Source of the DNA: Porogramme epimiltina
Lineage: Eukaryota; Basidiomycota; Agaricomycetes; Polyporales; Polyporaceae
DNA: 64,000 bases
Direction: 5' to 3'
Assembly (NCBI GenBank): GCA_900155495.1
Contig: FTLJ01000132.1
Span: 1-64,000, forward strand
The position numbers and the translations under genes are program-made. Below are positions 1 through 10,396 of the stretch, piece by piece; position 1 is the first letter of the stretch; each line of letters opens with the position of its first letter. The notes below the pieces were generated by a model. The model was not told the DNA's origin. It worked only from the letters and a program-made list of their open reading frames with translations, and did no database searches.

Positions 1-1547
1 CGCGTCGTCAAGAACCTCCCCGACTTCTCCATGGCCAACAAGGTTCGTGCTCCCCCCCTCTCCCTCCCGCCCCCCTGCCTCCTGCTCCTGCCCCTCGCTT
101 ACCCCTCGCCGCCGCCCCACAACAGGTCGCCGTCGTGACGGGCGCCGCGCGCGGTCTAGGCAACGAATTTTGTCGCGCCTTCGTCCAGTCCGGCTGCACC
201 TCCCTCGCCATCGTCGACCTCAAGGAGGAGGAGGCCGAGCAGGCCGCCGTCGAGCTCGTCAAGGCTGCATGCGGTCAGTATCCCCCGTTCCGACTCCCCT
301 CCGCCTCCCGCTCCACAACCTCCGCCGCCGCCGCATCATCGCACGCCATCCGCCGCCCCGCGCGCCAGCGACGCTTTGCTGATAAGGTGTGAAGTTGACA
401 GTGAGATGGACCCCAGCGACTACCGCGTCATGGGCATCGGCTGCGACGTCTCCTCGGAGCTCTCGGTCCAGCAGGCCTTCCGCCGCGTCATGGACACCTA
501 CGGACGCGTCGACTCCGTAGTCGCTTCAGCCGGTGCGTCACACGCCCTTGTACCTTGTACCACTCCGAGCCCGCCGCTCACCACACCGCCGACGCCGCAG
601 GCATCGTTGAAAATTACTCCGCGTTCGAGTACGTACCCCGGCGCTCCCCCATGCTCCGCCCGCCCCATCACTGACGTGACGACATACGCGCTCCTCCACG
701 CGCCCTCCTTCCGTCCCCCCAGCTACCCGTTCGACCGCATAAAGCGGCTGTACGACATCAACGTGCACGGCGCGTTCTTCACCGCGCGCGAGGCCGCGCG
801 CAACATGATCCCCCTCGGCGGCGGCAGCATCGTCCTCGTCGCGAGCATGAGCGCCAACGTGAGCGCCCAGCCCCGCACTCCCCGATCCGATCGCCGCGCC
901 GGCTGATACCCCGCACTCTCCACAGATCGTGAACATCCCCCAGCCCCAGACGCCGTACAACTCCGCCAAGGCCGGTGCGTGCCCCTCTCTCTTTCCGCTC
1001 CCCCTGGCCCTGTCGCGGGGTTGGTCTCGGACGGCGCGCTGACTCTGGTTTTCTCTCTCTTGTGATAGCCGTTAAGCACATGGCCGCGTCGCTGGGCGTC
1101 GAGTGGGCGAAGAAGGGCGTGCGTGTTAACACGCTCAGGTGCGCCGTGACGTGAGATCCCAGTGCGCGGGATGCGCTAACGCGGTCTTGGTCTTGTCCCC
1201 CCCGCCTAGCCCCGGATACATGCTCACGAAGCTCACGCGCACTATCCTCGCGCACGACCAGGAGCTCAAGGTATGGTGGCGCGGCCCCGCGCGCTGGTCA
1301 TATGCTGATGCCGTCTCTGCCGTTCGCAGAAAACATGGGAAAGCCTGACGCCGATGGGACGGGTGAGTGGCCTGCGGTCTCGTTGGCGGGGCCCCGCCGT
1401 GCGCTGCGCTTGCTCACACGCCGCTGCGTTTCACAGATGGGCGACCCCGAGGACCTCTCGGGCGCGATCGTCTTCCTCGCCAGCGACGCCTCGCGGTTCA
1501 TGACGGGGGCCGAGATCCGCGTCGACGGAGGGTACTGCGTCATCTAA
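1..1547 (+). CDS. Short-chain dehydrogenase/reductase, 5' end missing
   Basis: NAD(P)-dependent oxidoreductase of the classical SDR family; the substrate cannot be told, although fungal sorbose/arabinitol-type reductases look similar. The window opens inside the coding frame. The nucleotide-binding TGAARGLG motif follows the first visible intron (acceptor near 126). Further on are the NVHGAFF segment, the serine-bearing SMSAN stretch and the YNSAK motif (catalytic Tyr and Lys), then SPGYM and the C-terminal MTGAEIRVDGGYCVI before the stop at 1547. About seven introns interrupt the gene, and one exon is only about 28 nt (601-628, IVENYSAF). The exact junction between the exon ending near 274 and the one starting near 400 is ambiguous. 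The gene is intact as far as it is visible. The family call is secure; the substrate is unknown. Confidence 0.9.
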
Positions 1548-1977
1548 GTCGCCACCCCACACTCGCACCGTGCCTCGCCTCGCACGCTGGGGCGGCTGGT
1601 CTTCGCCCTTTCCCCTGGGATACAAACACAAATCGGACACAAACGGCTATAGACAACCTTCCACCATAGATGTACCTTACGTTTCGATCTTGGCTATTCG
1701 TTGGGACACTGCACCGTCGCTTTGCTTACTCCTCGCTGTCTCTACGTCTTCTTCCTTCCTTCCCTCCCTCTTTTCCTTCTACCCCAGCACATTTCCTCGT
1801 CACCAACCTATCCCCCCATCCCATCCCCCCAACGACCCGGCGAAATGTACTGTATCATAAATATTATACCAAAAATGTACATGGACAGTACATGAGCTTC
1901 TCCATTACTCCCCGCGCGACGACCAACTCCACTGTGGTATCATGACTTCGGCTGCTCAGGTCTTCAAGCCCTCAAGT
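1548..1977. other. Intergenic, convergent 3' regions
   Basis: About 430 bases between the stops of the SDR gene (+) and the IPK1 gene (-). The stretch is pyrimidine-rich around 1740-1830 and AT-richer around 1850-1900. It probably holds the two 3' UTRs. I see no gene in it. Confidence 0.6.
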
Positions 1978-4111
1978 TCAGGCCCAACTATCCACACACT
2001 CCTTGGGCTCCGCACCCCTGTACGCCTCGACGATCTCCTTGTCGAGCCGCGCCCACTTGGCGAGCCTGTCGACGCCCTTGACGTCGAGGTCGATGACCGT
2101 CACCGTCTGCACGAAGCGCCCCGGCGTCCCGGGCGGCGCGGGGCGCATGCGCACGATGAGCGAGCAGTCCTTGAACGACGCGGAGAGGAGGTACGCGAGC
2201 AGCCGGAAGCGCAGCTCCGCCTCGTCGTCCTCTGCGCCCTCCCCCTTGCCCCCGTCCGAGCCCTCGCCCTCGCCCGAGCCGTTTCCGGTGGCGTACCGCG
2301 CGGCGTACCGCGCGGCGTACGCGTCCACGAAGCGCGTCCACTCCGCGATGTCCGGCTCACGCTCGCCCTCGCCCAGCCCAACATCCGCGTACCCGTACTC
2401 TCGCTCTTCCCCGTCCTGCTCCCCATCGACGGGGCGGGGACGGAGGCGCGCCCAGAGCGCGGCGAGCCCCTCGACGTCGAGCGCGTCGAGCGTGCGCTGG
2501 AGGCCCGCGAGCGTGGGCAGCACGGGCGTGCCGAGGAGCACGGGGAGGAGCGCGTCTGCGAGCGCGGCGCGGAGCGCGTCCGCGTCCGGGTCTGGGTCCG
2601 CTTGTGCCTCCGCCTTCGAGTCCGGCGCCGCGGCCGCCTCCGTGGAGGGCGGGAGGAGCTGCGCGGCGAGCGGGGCGAGGGAAGATGGCTGGTGGGCGCG
2701 GCCGACAATGACGTGCGAGCGAGCGGTGGACGCGGCCGAAGAGGTGTCGGGAGACGGTCGGTGGAGTTTTGGGTGTCGGCCGGGCGCGTTGCGAAGGGGG
2801 GAGGGGGGGATTTACGGTCGGAGGGGGCGTTGGCCGGTCGACCAGGGGAGAACGAGGTGCGCGCCGGGGAATAGCGTGTGCGTCATTGGCGAGTGGAGAG
2901 GCCGGGCCACAGCACGGGCGGCCGGGGATAGGCGAGTCGAGCGTTCGGGGAAAAGCGCATGCGCGTCAGCGTACGAGAACGGAACCACCCGTAGCGGCGC
3001 AAAAGAAGGCGGCCGACAGGAAACACGGAAGACGGAAGACGAAGAAAAAAACTAGGGGAGCGATGACGAGGAGAAAGGGAAAGGGAAAACGCACCTCCGC
3101 GCTCGGGACGACCCTGCGCCCGCCGACGAACACGCGCAGGTTGTTCACCGCGCCCCCGGACTCGACCCACGCGTCCCACAGCGCGCCGAGGGCTCGCACG
3201 ACGCGGTCGGCGTCGCGCCCGCCCGCGAAGAGGTCGAGCGGGCAGTAGCCCGGCGCGGCCGCGGGCTCGCCGCGCGCGGCCTTGAGGCGCGCGTGCATGC
3301 AGAAGCGGCACGTGCGCGTCTTGAGCGCGCGCGTCGCGGGGGAGAGGTGCTCCGCGGCCGGGAGGAAGCCCCACTTGGGCTTGCGCGCGGGGGCCGGCGG
3401 GGTGCGGAAGAAGGGCACGGGGGGAATAGGCAACGGAGGGGAGGGGAGGGGGAGAGGCGCGGTCGAGGCACGGCACGGGCACGGCGCGGCGGAGGGGGGC
3501 GATGAACGTGGGACGGGGAGTCAGGACTGCCTTGCGCATGGGGGGGGGCAACGGGGCGCACGCACCTTGATCTCGACCGCCCACCCCTCGCCGCCGACGA
3601 GGTCCGTCGCGAGCACGGCCTTGCGCCTGCCCGTGTCGATCGCGTCCTTCGCGCGCCGCGCCGCGGGCCGCTGCCCCTCCGCCGCCGCCGCGAGCTTCTC
3701 CAGCCACGCGCGCTCGACGCGCACGGCGTCGAGCCGGGGCAGGAACGCGGCGGGCACGAGTCGCTCGACCACCGAGCGCTGGAACACGATCGTGGGGTCG
3801 TCTTCCTCCTCCGCACCCCCGTCCACCGTCACCTCCGCCGCCTCCGCCTCTTCCGCCACCCCGTCCACCGCCGCTCCCTCGGTCCCGTCATCTCCCCCGT
3901 CCTGCTCTCCCGCTTCCAAAGGCGGCCGTCCCCCGCGGCCACCCGGGCCCCCGTGCACGCCGACGTGGGCTTTGCGCAGCCGGAGCGCGGTCCCGTCGAA
4001 GTGCGGGTGGGGCGCGCCCGAGTAGGAGAAGACGATCGTCGAGCCGCCCTCGGCGACGTACTTCCAGTCGCCCGGGGCCGTGTCTGCGATGTGCGGTGCG
4101 CGGTCGGCCAT
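1978..4111 (-). CDS. IPK1: Inositol-pentakisphosphate 2-kinase (Ipk1)
   Basis: Phosphorylates the 2-position of inositol pentakisphosphate to make phytate (InsP6), used in mRNA export and phosphate signalling. The start ATG at 4111 gives MADRAPHIADTAPGDWKYVAEGG, with a glycine-rich nucleotide loop (AEGGSTIVFSYSG). Exon 1 ends at 3566 with VEIK and exon 2 (3095-3379) opens with PKWGFLP, so splicing restores the family signature EIKPKWGFLP. Exon 2 also has the CRFCMHARLK segment. The C-terminal exon carries FKDCSLIVRM and the VIDLDVKGVDRLAKWARLDKEIV motif, then a stop at 1978. Ser/Glu/Gly-rich insertions sit in both halves. The acceptor of the last exon is uncertain (near 2693 is plausible). 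Exons are extremely GC-rich, so the opposite strand shows a long spurious open frame. Function is inferred from these motifs. Confidence 0.88.
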
Positions 4112-4389
4112 TGCGCCAAGGTTCGCTCGTCGGGGTGCGCGCGTCCGGGGTCGCGCTTGGCACGGTCGAGGAGGAGAGCAAAGGCAAGCTGCAGGCGGGC
4201 GCGGGCGGTGCAGAGAGTCATCGATTAGGGGGGACTGCAGACGAGAGGAACCGAGCGTCTGGTACGCTACATAGGACCCAGGTGAGCGGTAACGCCCGCC
4301 TCCAGCTCGTCATATGCTACACAGGAAGAAGCTCCAAGAAGGACAACGTCGGGTCGTACATAAGGGTGCGCGGGAGCACGGAGGGTCCC

Positions 4390-5664
4390 TCAGAATACCA
4401 TGTTCGGCCGGCTGCCCTGCCCCGCAGGGTCAGCATCCTCGTCCCCCCTTCGCGACTTCTTTGCCCATCTCAGCCCACAGGCGTTACACAACGTCTTCGG
4501 GCCCATGGGTCCCTGCGGCGATCGTCAACACCCGGCAGCGGCGCAGACAGCTTACGGGAGGGGCAACGCACCTTACGCCATTCCGGTGAGTCCGTCCTGC
4601 CGCACGTCACGCAAACGTGCTGCTCCGCGGTTATGCGCTTCGCCTGCCGAGAGTCCGTCGGGTGAGTGGAGAGGCTCCCGCACGAGGAGCTGTACGTTAC
4701 GCGGCGCACCTTCTTCCTGGGACCGTCGTCCTCGGGGTCCGGCCCCACAGACGCGTCGAAGGGGGCCCGCGCCGCGTCTGGCGCGCCGAAGTTGTCGGAT
4801 GTCGTAAACGGGCTCTCGCTCGCGCCGTCGATGGCCTGCGACTGCGCGCGCAGGTGCGTGACGCGCTGCTGCAGCCTCTCGTTCTCCATCTTCAGCTCGA
4901 GGACCGTGTTCAGCCTGGGGACGCGCGCGGTAACCACTCAGCACGTGTTCGACGGGGACACACCACATTGGACAGGGAGCGGGGAAGGAAGGAGGGAGGG
5001 AAGAGGGAGAGGGAGAGGGAGAGGCACGCACACGGCGATGTTGCGACTCGGGTACGGCTGCGCCATGGCGAAGAAGCACCTGAAGTCGCCCGAGTCGGGG
5101 AGGAAGTGCGGGCGGCCCTTGATCTCGAAGAGCACCTCGCGGGGCGCGGACCTGTGGCCGCTCACGACGTGGAACTGGTTCTTGCACTGTATGCGCGCGT
5201 ACGCGAGCATCTCGCCCCGCGTGCGGATGCTCTCGTCGAACGCGGCGCGGAACTTGGCCCGGTCGCCCGCTGCGCACGCCGGAGATGGAGGCGGCGTCGG
5301 GCGCGGAGGATGGGGGAGGCAAAGCGGAAGTTAGCACAGGTTGGACGCGCAGGGTCGCAGGCGTGTGCCGGGGGGTAGAGGTGGACGGGCGGGTGGGCGG
5401 AGGCGACGCACCGTTCATGAGGTCGACGAGGTCGTTGTCCACGAGCTCGTCCTCGCGCCAGCCGAGGAGGTCTGTGACGGCGCTGCCGCAGTACCAGACC
5501 TGGCACGAGGCGGAGAGGATGAGGATAATCGAGTCGCTGAGTTCAGTGACGAGAAGGTCGGCCCAACGCTTCCGCTTCGTGAATTCGAATACGGGGATCT
5601 CCCTGCCGGGGCTGAGGGACTGGTGTGTGTCGGGGGTCGAGGCGGACGCCGTGGCGGGGTGCAT
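4390..5664 (-). CDS. wc-2: White collar 2-like PAS/GATA transcription factor
   Basis: Probable DNA-binding partner of the WC-1 blue-light photoreceptor in the nucleus. The first in-frame ATG is at 5664 ([10 protein letters not shown]). A PAS domain follows ([19 protein letters not shown], then [17 protein letters not shown]), continues after an intron ([28 protein letters not shown]) and ends with [15 protein letters not shown]. Next come a short coiled-coil-like stretch ([19 protein letters not shown]) and a basic segment. The single C-terminal GATA zinc finger is completed across an intron: [14 protein letters not shown] joins [23 protein letters not shown], and the stop is at 4390. PAS plus one C-terminal GATA finger at this length is the WC-2 architecture; WC-1 would be much longer with a LOV domain. 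The gene lies tail to head with the Zn2Cys6 gene on the same strand. Confidence 0.88.
4991..5026. repeat. Purine-rich GGGAGA simple repeat
   Basis: Short (GGGAGA)n-type tract on the + strand inside an intron of the WC-2-like gene, so it reads as a polypyrimidine tract in the transcript, upstream of the acceptor of the exon starting with LNTVLELK. Confidence 0.7.
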
Positions 5665-6089
5665 GGTCGCTGCTGGAGAGTGCAGAGAGGGAGGCTTGAG
5701 GGGAGAGGGAGTGCACACATCGAGCCGATTGACTTTGCTCTTGAAGAGAGGAGGCGGATGTGGAGGCCTGTCCGATCCCTTGCTCGGCGCCTCCGCCCCT
5801 TACGTGAGCGCCCGCACCACCCATGCGGGCCCATGGCAAAATTCGCCGCGGACGGACGCCTAGTGTGTCCTCGTCGTATCTATGGAATTATGATGCTGGG
5901 TATACATCTTCGCTAATGGTACGCCAATGTACATACAGGGCACGATGGGCAACGCATCGGGACATATTATGATGCCGTACTCCTACATAACTAGTGAAAC
6001 GCGCAAAGCTTGTGAGACATCATGACAGCCAAGCTCTAGCCCGGGTGCTAGTCGTTTGTCGCCGGAATACACTCTGTGGTTTGTAGCGG
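5665..6089. other. Intergenic, upstream of the WC-2-like gene
   Basis: About 425 bases that should contain the promoter of the WC-2-like gene (minus strand) and the 3' UTR of the Zn2Cys6 gene. No clear motif was seen. Confidence 0.5.
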
Positions 6090-7596
6090 TCAAGGGGACG
6101 CGTTGATATATTTGCTGAACTCCAAACCGCAGTCCTCTTGCGGCCTTTGCGGCGAGGCGCTGTCCGCAGACCGAGCGCGCGAGCACCAAGGTTGGCCCTT
6201 GGGCAGTGGATCGAACGCGCTTGTCGCGCTGTCCGATGTGGACACCCCCGAGGGAAACGACTCGAGGAGCGAGGTTGCTGCTGACAGGTAATCACCGCGG
6301 CCGTTGGGGCCGTAAACCGCAACATTCGGAGACGGATAACGCTCCGAGGGCGACGGCGCACCAGGGGGTACGGAGCCCGACCCGGAAGACGTCGACCCGC
6401 TCCGCATGAGAGGCGGGAGAGCTCCCACAGACAGCGCATCCATGCGCAGCTCTAGCTCTTCTCCAGGCGTTTGCAGGCTGCGCGAGTGGATCGTTGTCGG
6501 GGTCTTGTCAGAGAAAGGCAACGAGTGCCACCGCGGGACGATGGGCTCCTCACACGGCGGTCTGCCGAGTACGTAGTATTAGCACGAGGACGGGGCGGAG
6601 TTGAACGGCGGAACACGAGACAAGACGCACCCCAGCAGCTCTGCGTCGACATGAGGACGGCGACGAGGAGGTAGTTTGGCATACCGCCTGGCCGGGGGAA
6701 TAACTTGGGTGGAGCCCAGAACCAGAAGAGAAGACAACGGAATCTCCGGGGAAGAAGGCGACGGAGGGATGGATGTACTAGCCGACGAGTCTGAATGATC
6801 GACGAAGGTGACGGCAGACGGTTCCTCGCCCTGGGACGATTTAGTAGCCGACGGAAAGTCTACTTTGGGCGCACCGTTCCGCGATTTGTTCGCACGATGG
6901 TCGAATATGTACACGCACTCGAGGCCGCCTTTCGAGCACCGCGCACACACTGGTCTCGTGCCTGTACACTACAAATTACGTCGTAAGTAACAATCATTCA
7001 TAGGACCGAAAATGTGTCTGGGAGCGTACCTTGCTTTTCCGGCTCCTACACGCCTCGCACGCCTGTGAAATTCGGAGGCGGGCCTTGGTAGGCGAGCCCG
7101 CGAGGCTAGGTTTCTTGCGGATCTCCCTTGGAACCCCGGCGGCTGTAGCCTTGACGGAGATGAGTGGCGCCCGCTTCCCGGCGTTTGTGGACATGGTCGG
7201 CACCGTGGCTGGCACGGCGGGGAGCGCGAAGTATTGGGGTGGACCTGGGAGAGTCGAGAACCCCGCGGAGGGGAGGGACACCCCGCGCTGCATGGCAAAA
7301 ACGTGGCCCATATCGCGCCGAGGAACAAGGGTGGGGTCCAGAGCGGGTCCCGGATAGCGGTCCGCCTGGTGGTGCAGGACGGGCAGCGAAGGGAGGTACC
7401 CAACTGGCGTGAAGACGTTTGCGCTCATCCTAGAGCCGTTCCAACCCAACTGGTGGGCATAGACTACCGGGTGGAGCGATTGCGACCGCAACAGCGGGGG
7501 TAGGTGCGGCAGCTGACCTCGTTTTCCAGGAGTGGTGATATGAGGAGGCTTCGTACCCAGTTTGTCGGGGGAGACCATGACACCCTGAGCTCTCAT
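6090..7596 (-). CDS. Zn(2)-Cys(6) transcription factor, start uncertain
   Basis: Fungal binuclear zinc-cluster regulator of unknown target. An N-terminal region rich in Pro, Ser and basic residues leads to SQACEACRSRKSK. An intron of about 60 nt then joins CTGTRPVCARCSKGGLECVY, giving six cysteines in a C-x2-C-x6-C-x6-C-x2-C-x6-C array with the usual basic loop. The rest is low-complexity Ser/Pro-rich sequence with one more intron (PHVDAELLG joined to PPCEEPIVPRWHS), and the stop is at 6090. No middle-homology domain is recognisable. The in-frame ATG at 7596 is a usable start, but the frame stays open upstream to about 7790 without another ATG, so a spliced 5' exon further upstream is possible. 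The zinc cluster is in the middle to C-terminal part of the protein rather than at the extreme N-terminus. Confidence 0.8.
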
Positions 7597-7649
7597 CTTC
7601 GAGTCCACGACAAGGCAGCGAAGTGGGGTGATGGCACGTTTGGAACTCA

Positions 7650-8858
7650 CAAAGGCATGAGCGGCTCCGTCCAGACGAAGTTGGGCTGACTGGGAGCGCC
7701 CTCGGACGGCTCGTTTGGAACGCGAGGCTGACTTCCTCCTCTCCGGAATTCTGCCACTTTTACATAAACAGGCTGCATGTCGTGACTCTTGATGCCACTA
7801 TAGGACTCTGGAAGGCGCGATGAGCGCCATCGTGGGTAAAGGTAGCGGGGAGAATCACCGCGTATCGATGTCCTCGTTCTTCTTGCGTTATTTCTGCCAC
7901 TGAACGGACTGTTGAAAATATCTGCACTTTTGTCATGGACCGATACCATCCTGAATCGTGCCAGAGGGTGAGAAGAGAGCCAGAGAGGAGGGAACGTGGT
8001 CGAAGAGGCTGGCATAGATGTCGGGTTGTGATAGCCTCCGACAGGGGAAGAGATCGCTTTTTCCCGCCAGCCGTGACGATTTGATGCGCGTGCACATGAC
8101 TGTGACGTAACGCGTATCCATACATGATGCATCCCACCGACCAGGCGCTTACAGCCTTGCCAGGCGCCACCACCTTGTAAACTGACGAACTTTACGTCAA
8201 GGACTTCTCGAACCAGGGTTCTTGGGAATACACACCGCTACCCACGACCAAGCGGTCTACGGGCTCTCAATGCACTCCTCTTAACAATAAAATCAAACCT
8301 GCTTCATCACAGCTCGGCGATCACCTGTTTTCAAAGCCACGTCGTAAATGGTTGATAGGAGTATTCTCTGTGCGTTCTATATCGGCGTGCAAGATGCGCT
8401 GGTCCCGCGTTCTGACTGTGGTACGTGTAGATGCCAAACCCACACAGTGTGCATCGGGTGTTTTAGTACGAGGGCCAAGTGAGCTCATGTCCCTGGTTGC
8501 AGTACAAAATTTGAATGATCATCGACATTCGCAATGGTTGGCCACATGGGATGATGTGCGCTCAGAAACACTACCGCCGACGAACAGCGGCCATACAGCC
8601 TCTCGTTGATGGAACCCCTGCGAGTGTCATGTTTCCCCTTGAGTGTAGGGCTTCTTCGTCAGCCGCTCACCGCTCAGTTGCCGAGCTACGGTATAAAACG
8701 GCGCGTGTACATCTCACTTGGTTTCTCCAGCTCAACAGCTGGTCGTTGATCTCGCGTCCGCTCTTTACTTCTCCCCGTCTGTTCTATTTGTACTCCAGGG
8801 CACCCTCCCTATATAACGACAGTCATTCCAACTTGACGAGAACCATCGCCAACGAACC
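7650..8858. other. Intergenic, divergent promoters
   Basis: About 1.2 kb between the Zn2Cys6 gene (-) and the secreted-protein gene (+). It may include an upstream exon of the Zn2Cys6 gene (open minus frame 7647-8132). Sequence downstream of 8200 is AT-richer and promoter-like, with a TATAAA near 8693 and TATATAA at 8810. Confidence 0.5.
8810..8816 (+). promoter_or_regulatory. TATA box of the secreted-protein gene
   Basis: TATATAA lies 43 nt before the ATG at 8859. A second TATAAAA lies near 8692, so two transcription start regions are possible. Confidence 0.5.
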
Positions 8859-9935
8859 ATGAAGTTGTCTATCGCCCCCCTCACCATGCTCGGCGTTACC
8901 TATGCTTCTGTGGTCGCTGGTCTGACCATGCAGAGGCGAGCAGTGGATTTCTTTGATCCTACTCAAGGTGGTGGGAGCATTTTCGACAACGCTACGTTCG
9001 GTGGAGAGCCGTTGAATGTGAGTACTTCAGCTTACTCCCATCTCACACGCTCACCGTCCCTACCCGTGATGGTTACCGGTGATCTCATTTTTTCTACCAG
9101 GTCATTATATCGGGACTCAGCTCTCCAGAAGTCCTTACAGACGACGGAGTTATGAACTACGCAAAGGCGATCGGCTTGTAAGTGCTGCGTGTGGCCCACG
9201 CGCCATACTAGTCTAACTGCGGCCGGACGATCCCTGACTGTTGTCCATGTAGCTCCCAGGAATGTCTCGGCTTTCACCTGGGCGCTCCCCAGACGGCAAA
9301 CCTGGGAGATGGCAACGGGTCCAAGAATCAAATCGTTGAGCTCCGCCAGGATTTTGGGAACGATATCCTGGGCAGTTGCCTAGAGAGCATCTTTGGTGGG
9401 AATCATTTCCGGTAGGACATCAATTCAGCCCCGTTTTCGTCAGGGCCACGATTCGCTAACAAATGTGACAGCATCTTTCGCCAGGATGGACCCAATGCCA
9501 ACAGTGGGGCCCTTTTCCTTGCGTAAGCCTCGCGTTTCTACCGTTTCCATTTTGATTCGCTCATCATGATGTATTGTCTGCAGGGCCTCCAAGGAAAAAG
9601 ACGCTTCCACAAATCATGACCTAGTAGATGACGGGTATAATATTGGCCGGTAAGCACCATACTCATGCTCAAAGTGATCTGTCAAATAATATATACTTTC
9701 GATAGCAATGAGTTAGTCGCCGCCGCGGTCGGCACGAAGAGCCACGGCGGTGTCACTTACAACACTGTCGCAGAGAACGTCACTGGCCTCATGCCCGCCG
9801 GCAGCGATGGCGTCAACCACGGTGAGTTTCACTCAAGAAACGGGGTGATGATGTCTGACCAGTTGGTATTTCACCTTAGGCATCGCGGTAGATGGAATTG
9901 TGGTGCTCTTGACCGTTTCCATCCAGGGTTCATGA
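8859..9935 (+). CDS. Small secreted protein of unknown function (Agaricomycete family)
   Basis: Begins with a clear signal peptide (MKLSIAPLTMLGVTYASVVAG) and then MQRRAVDFFDPTQGGGS. Seven exons splice cleanly into a protein of about 180 residues: GEPLN joins VIISGLSSPEVLTDDG, then NYAKAIGF-SQECLGFHLG, GDGNGSKNQ, LGSCLESIFGGNHFR, FRQDGPNANSGALFLA, NHDLVDDGYNIGRN and a C-terminus NHGIAVDGIVVLLTVSIQGS. There is no membrane anchor. I know similar proteins as numerous paralogues in mushroom genomes without an assigned activity; that is recollection, not a search. The conserved SGLSSPEVLTDDG and GGNHFR blocks resist assignment to any enzyme class I know. Two TATA elements upstream suggest inducible, strong expression. 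The splice sites all read canonically. Confidence 0.8.
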
Positions 9936-10396
9936 ACTCGGATTCGAACCCTCCGGAGATGACTCAAGATGTGGCATATCGACTAGTACTCCGAGCGCTG
10001 ATATATACCATAGTATTACCATTTCATCTCAGCCTCGTATTTCATACCAATGCTAGAACCGCGTGGAAGCAACACACACATCGGCGTTGTTGACTGATGG
10101 TGGAGCCTGAGGTTAAAGCCCGAGGTGAGTGAGGTACAGGATTACGGGAGCTTGCGTGCTTCGACACTGGGCAGGAAAAACCAGCCCAATATTGAGAGGC
10201 GTCTACTCCGGATGAGATCCGGCTCGCCTCTCCGGTTAGAGCGCCGGTTACCTCTCGCGATCATGCCACCCCACACTGGGGCCCCGCCCCCGCTTTTTAC
10301 TCTTCCTCACCCTCTCCACTTCTGCCTTCTGCCAGACCCTACTTGGGAGAAAGAACCACTATCTTGAAGAATACTTCATAACCCCTCGAGTAAACT
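9936..10396. other. Intergenic
   Basis: About 460 bases between the secreted-protein stop and the isovaleryl-CoA dehydrogenase start. It contains a tRNA B-box-like string near 9950 on the minus strand that does not fold as a tRNA (see rejected items). Otherwise nothing was seen. Confidence 0.5.

Noticed and set aside
2003..3055. 350-codon + strand open frame opposite the IPK1 gene
   Set aside because: Ser/Arg/Ala-rich shadow caused by high GC; the minus-strand motifs (EIKPKWGFLP, FKDCSLIVRM) define the real gene.
9940..10020. tRNA B-box-like GGTTCGAATCC on the minus strand, with flanking CTCGGA/TCCGAG complementarity
   Set aside because: The bases next to the loop cannot form a T stem, no A box or anticodon arm was found, and the complementary ends do not sit at acceptor-stem distance.
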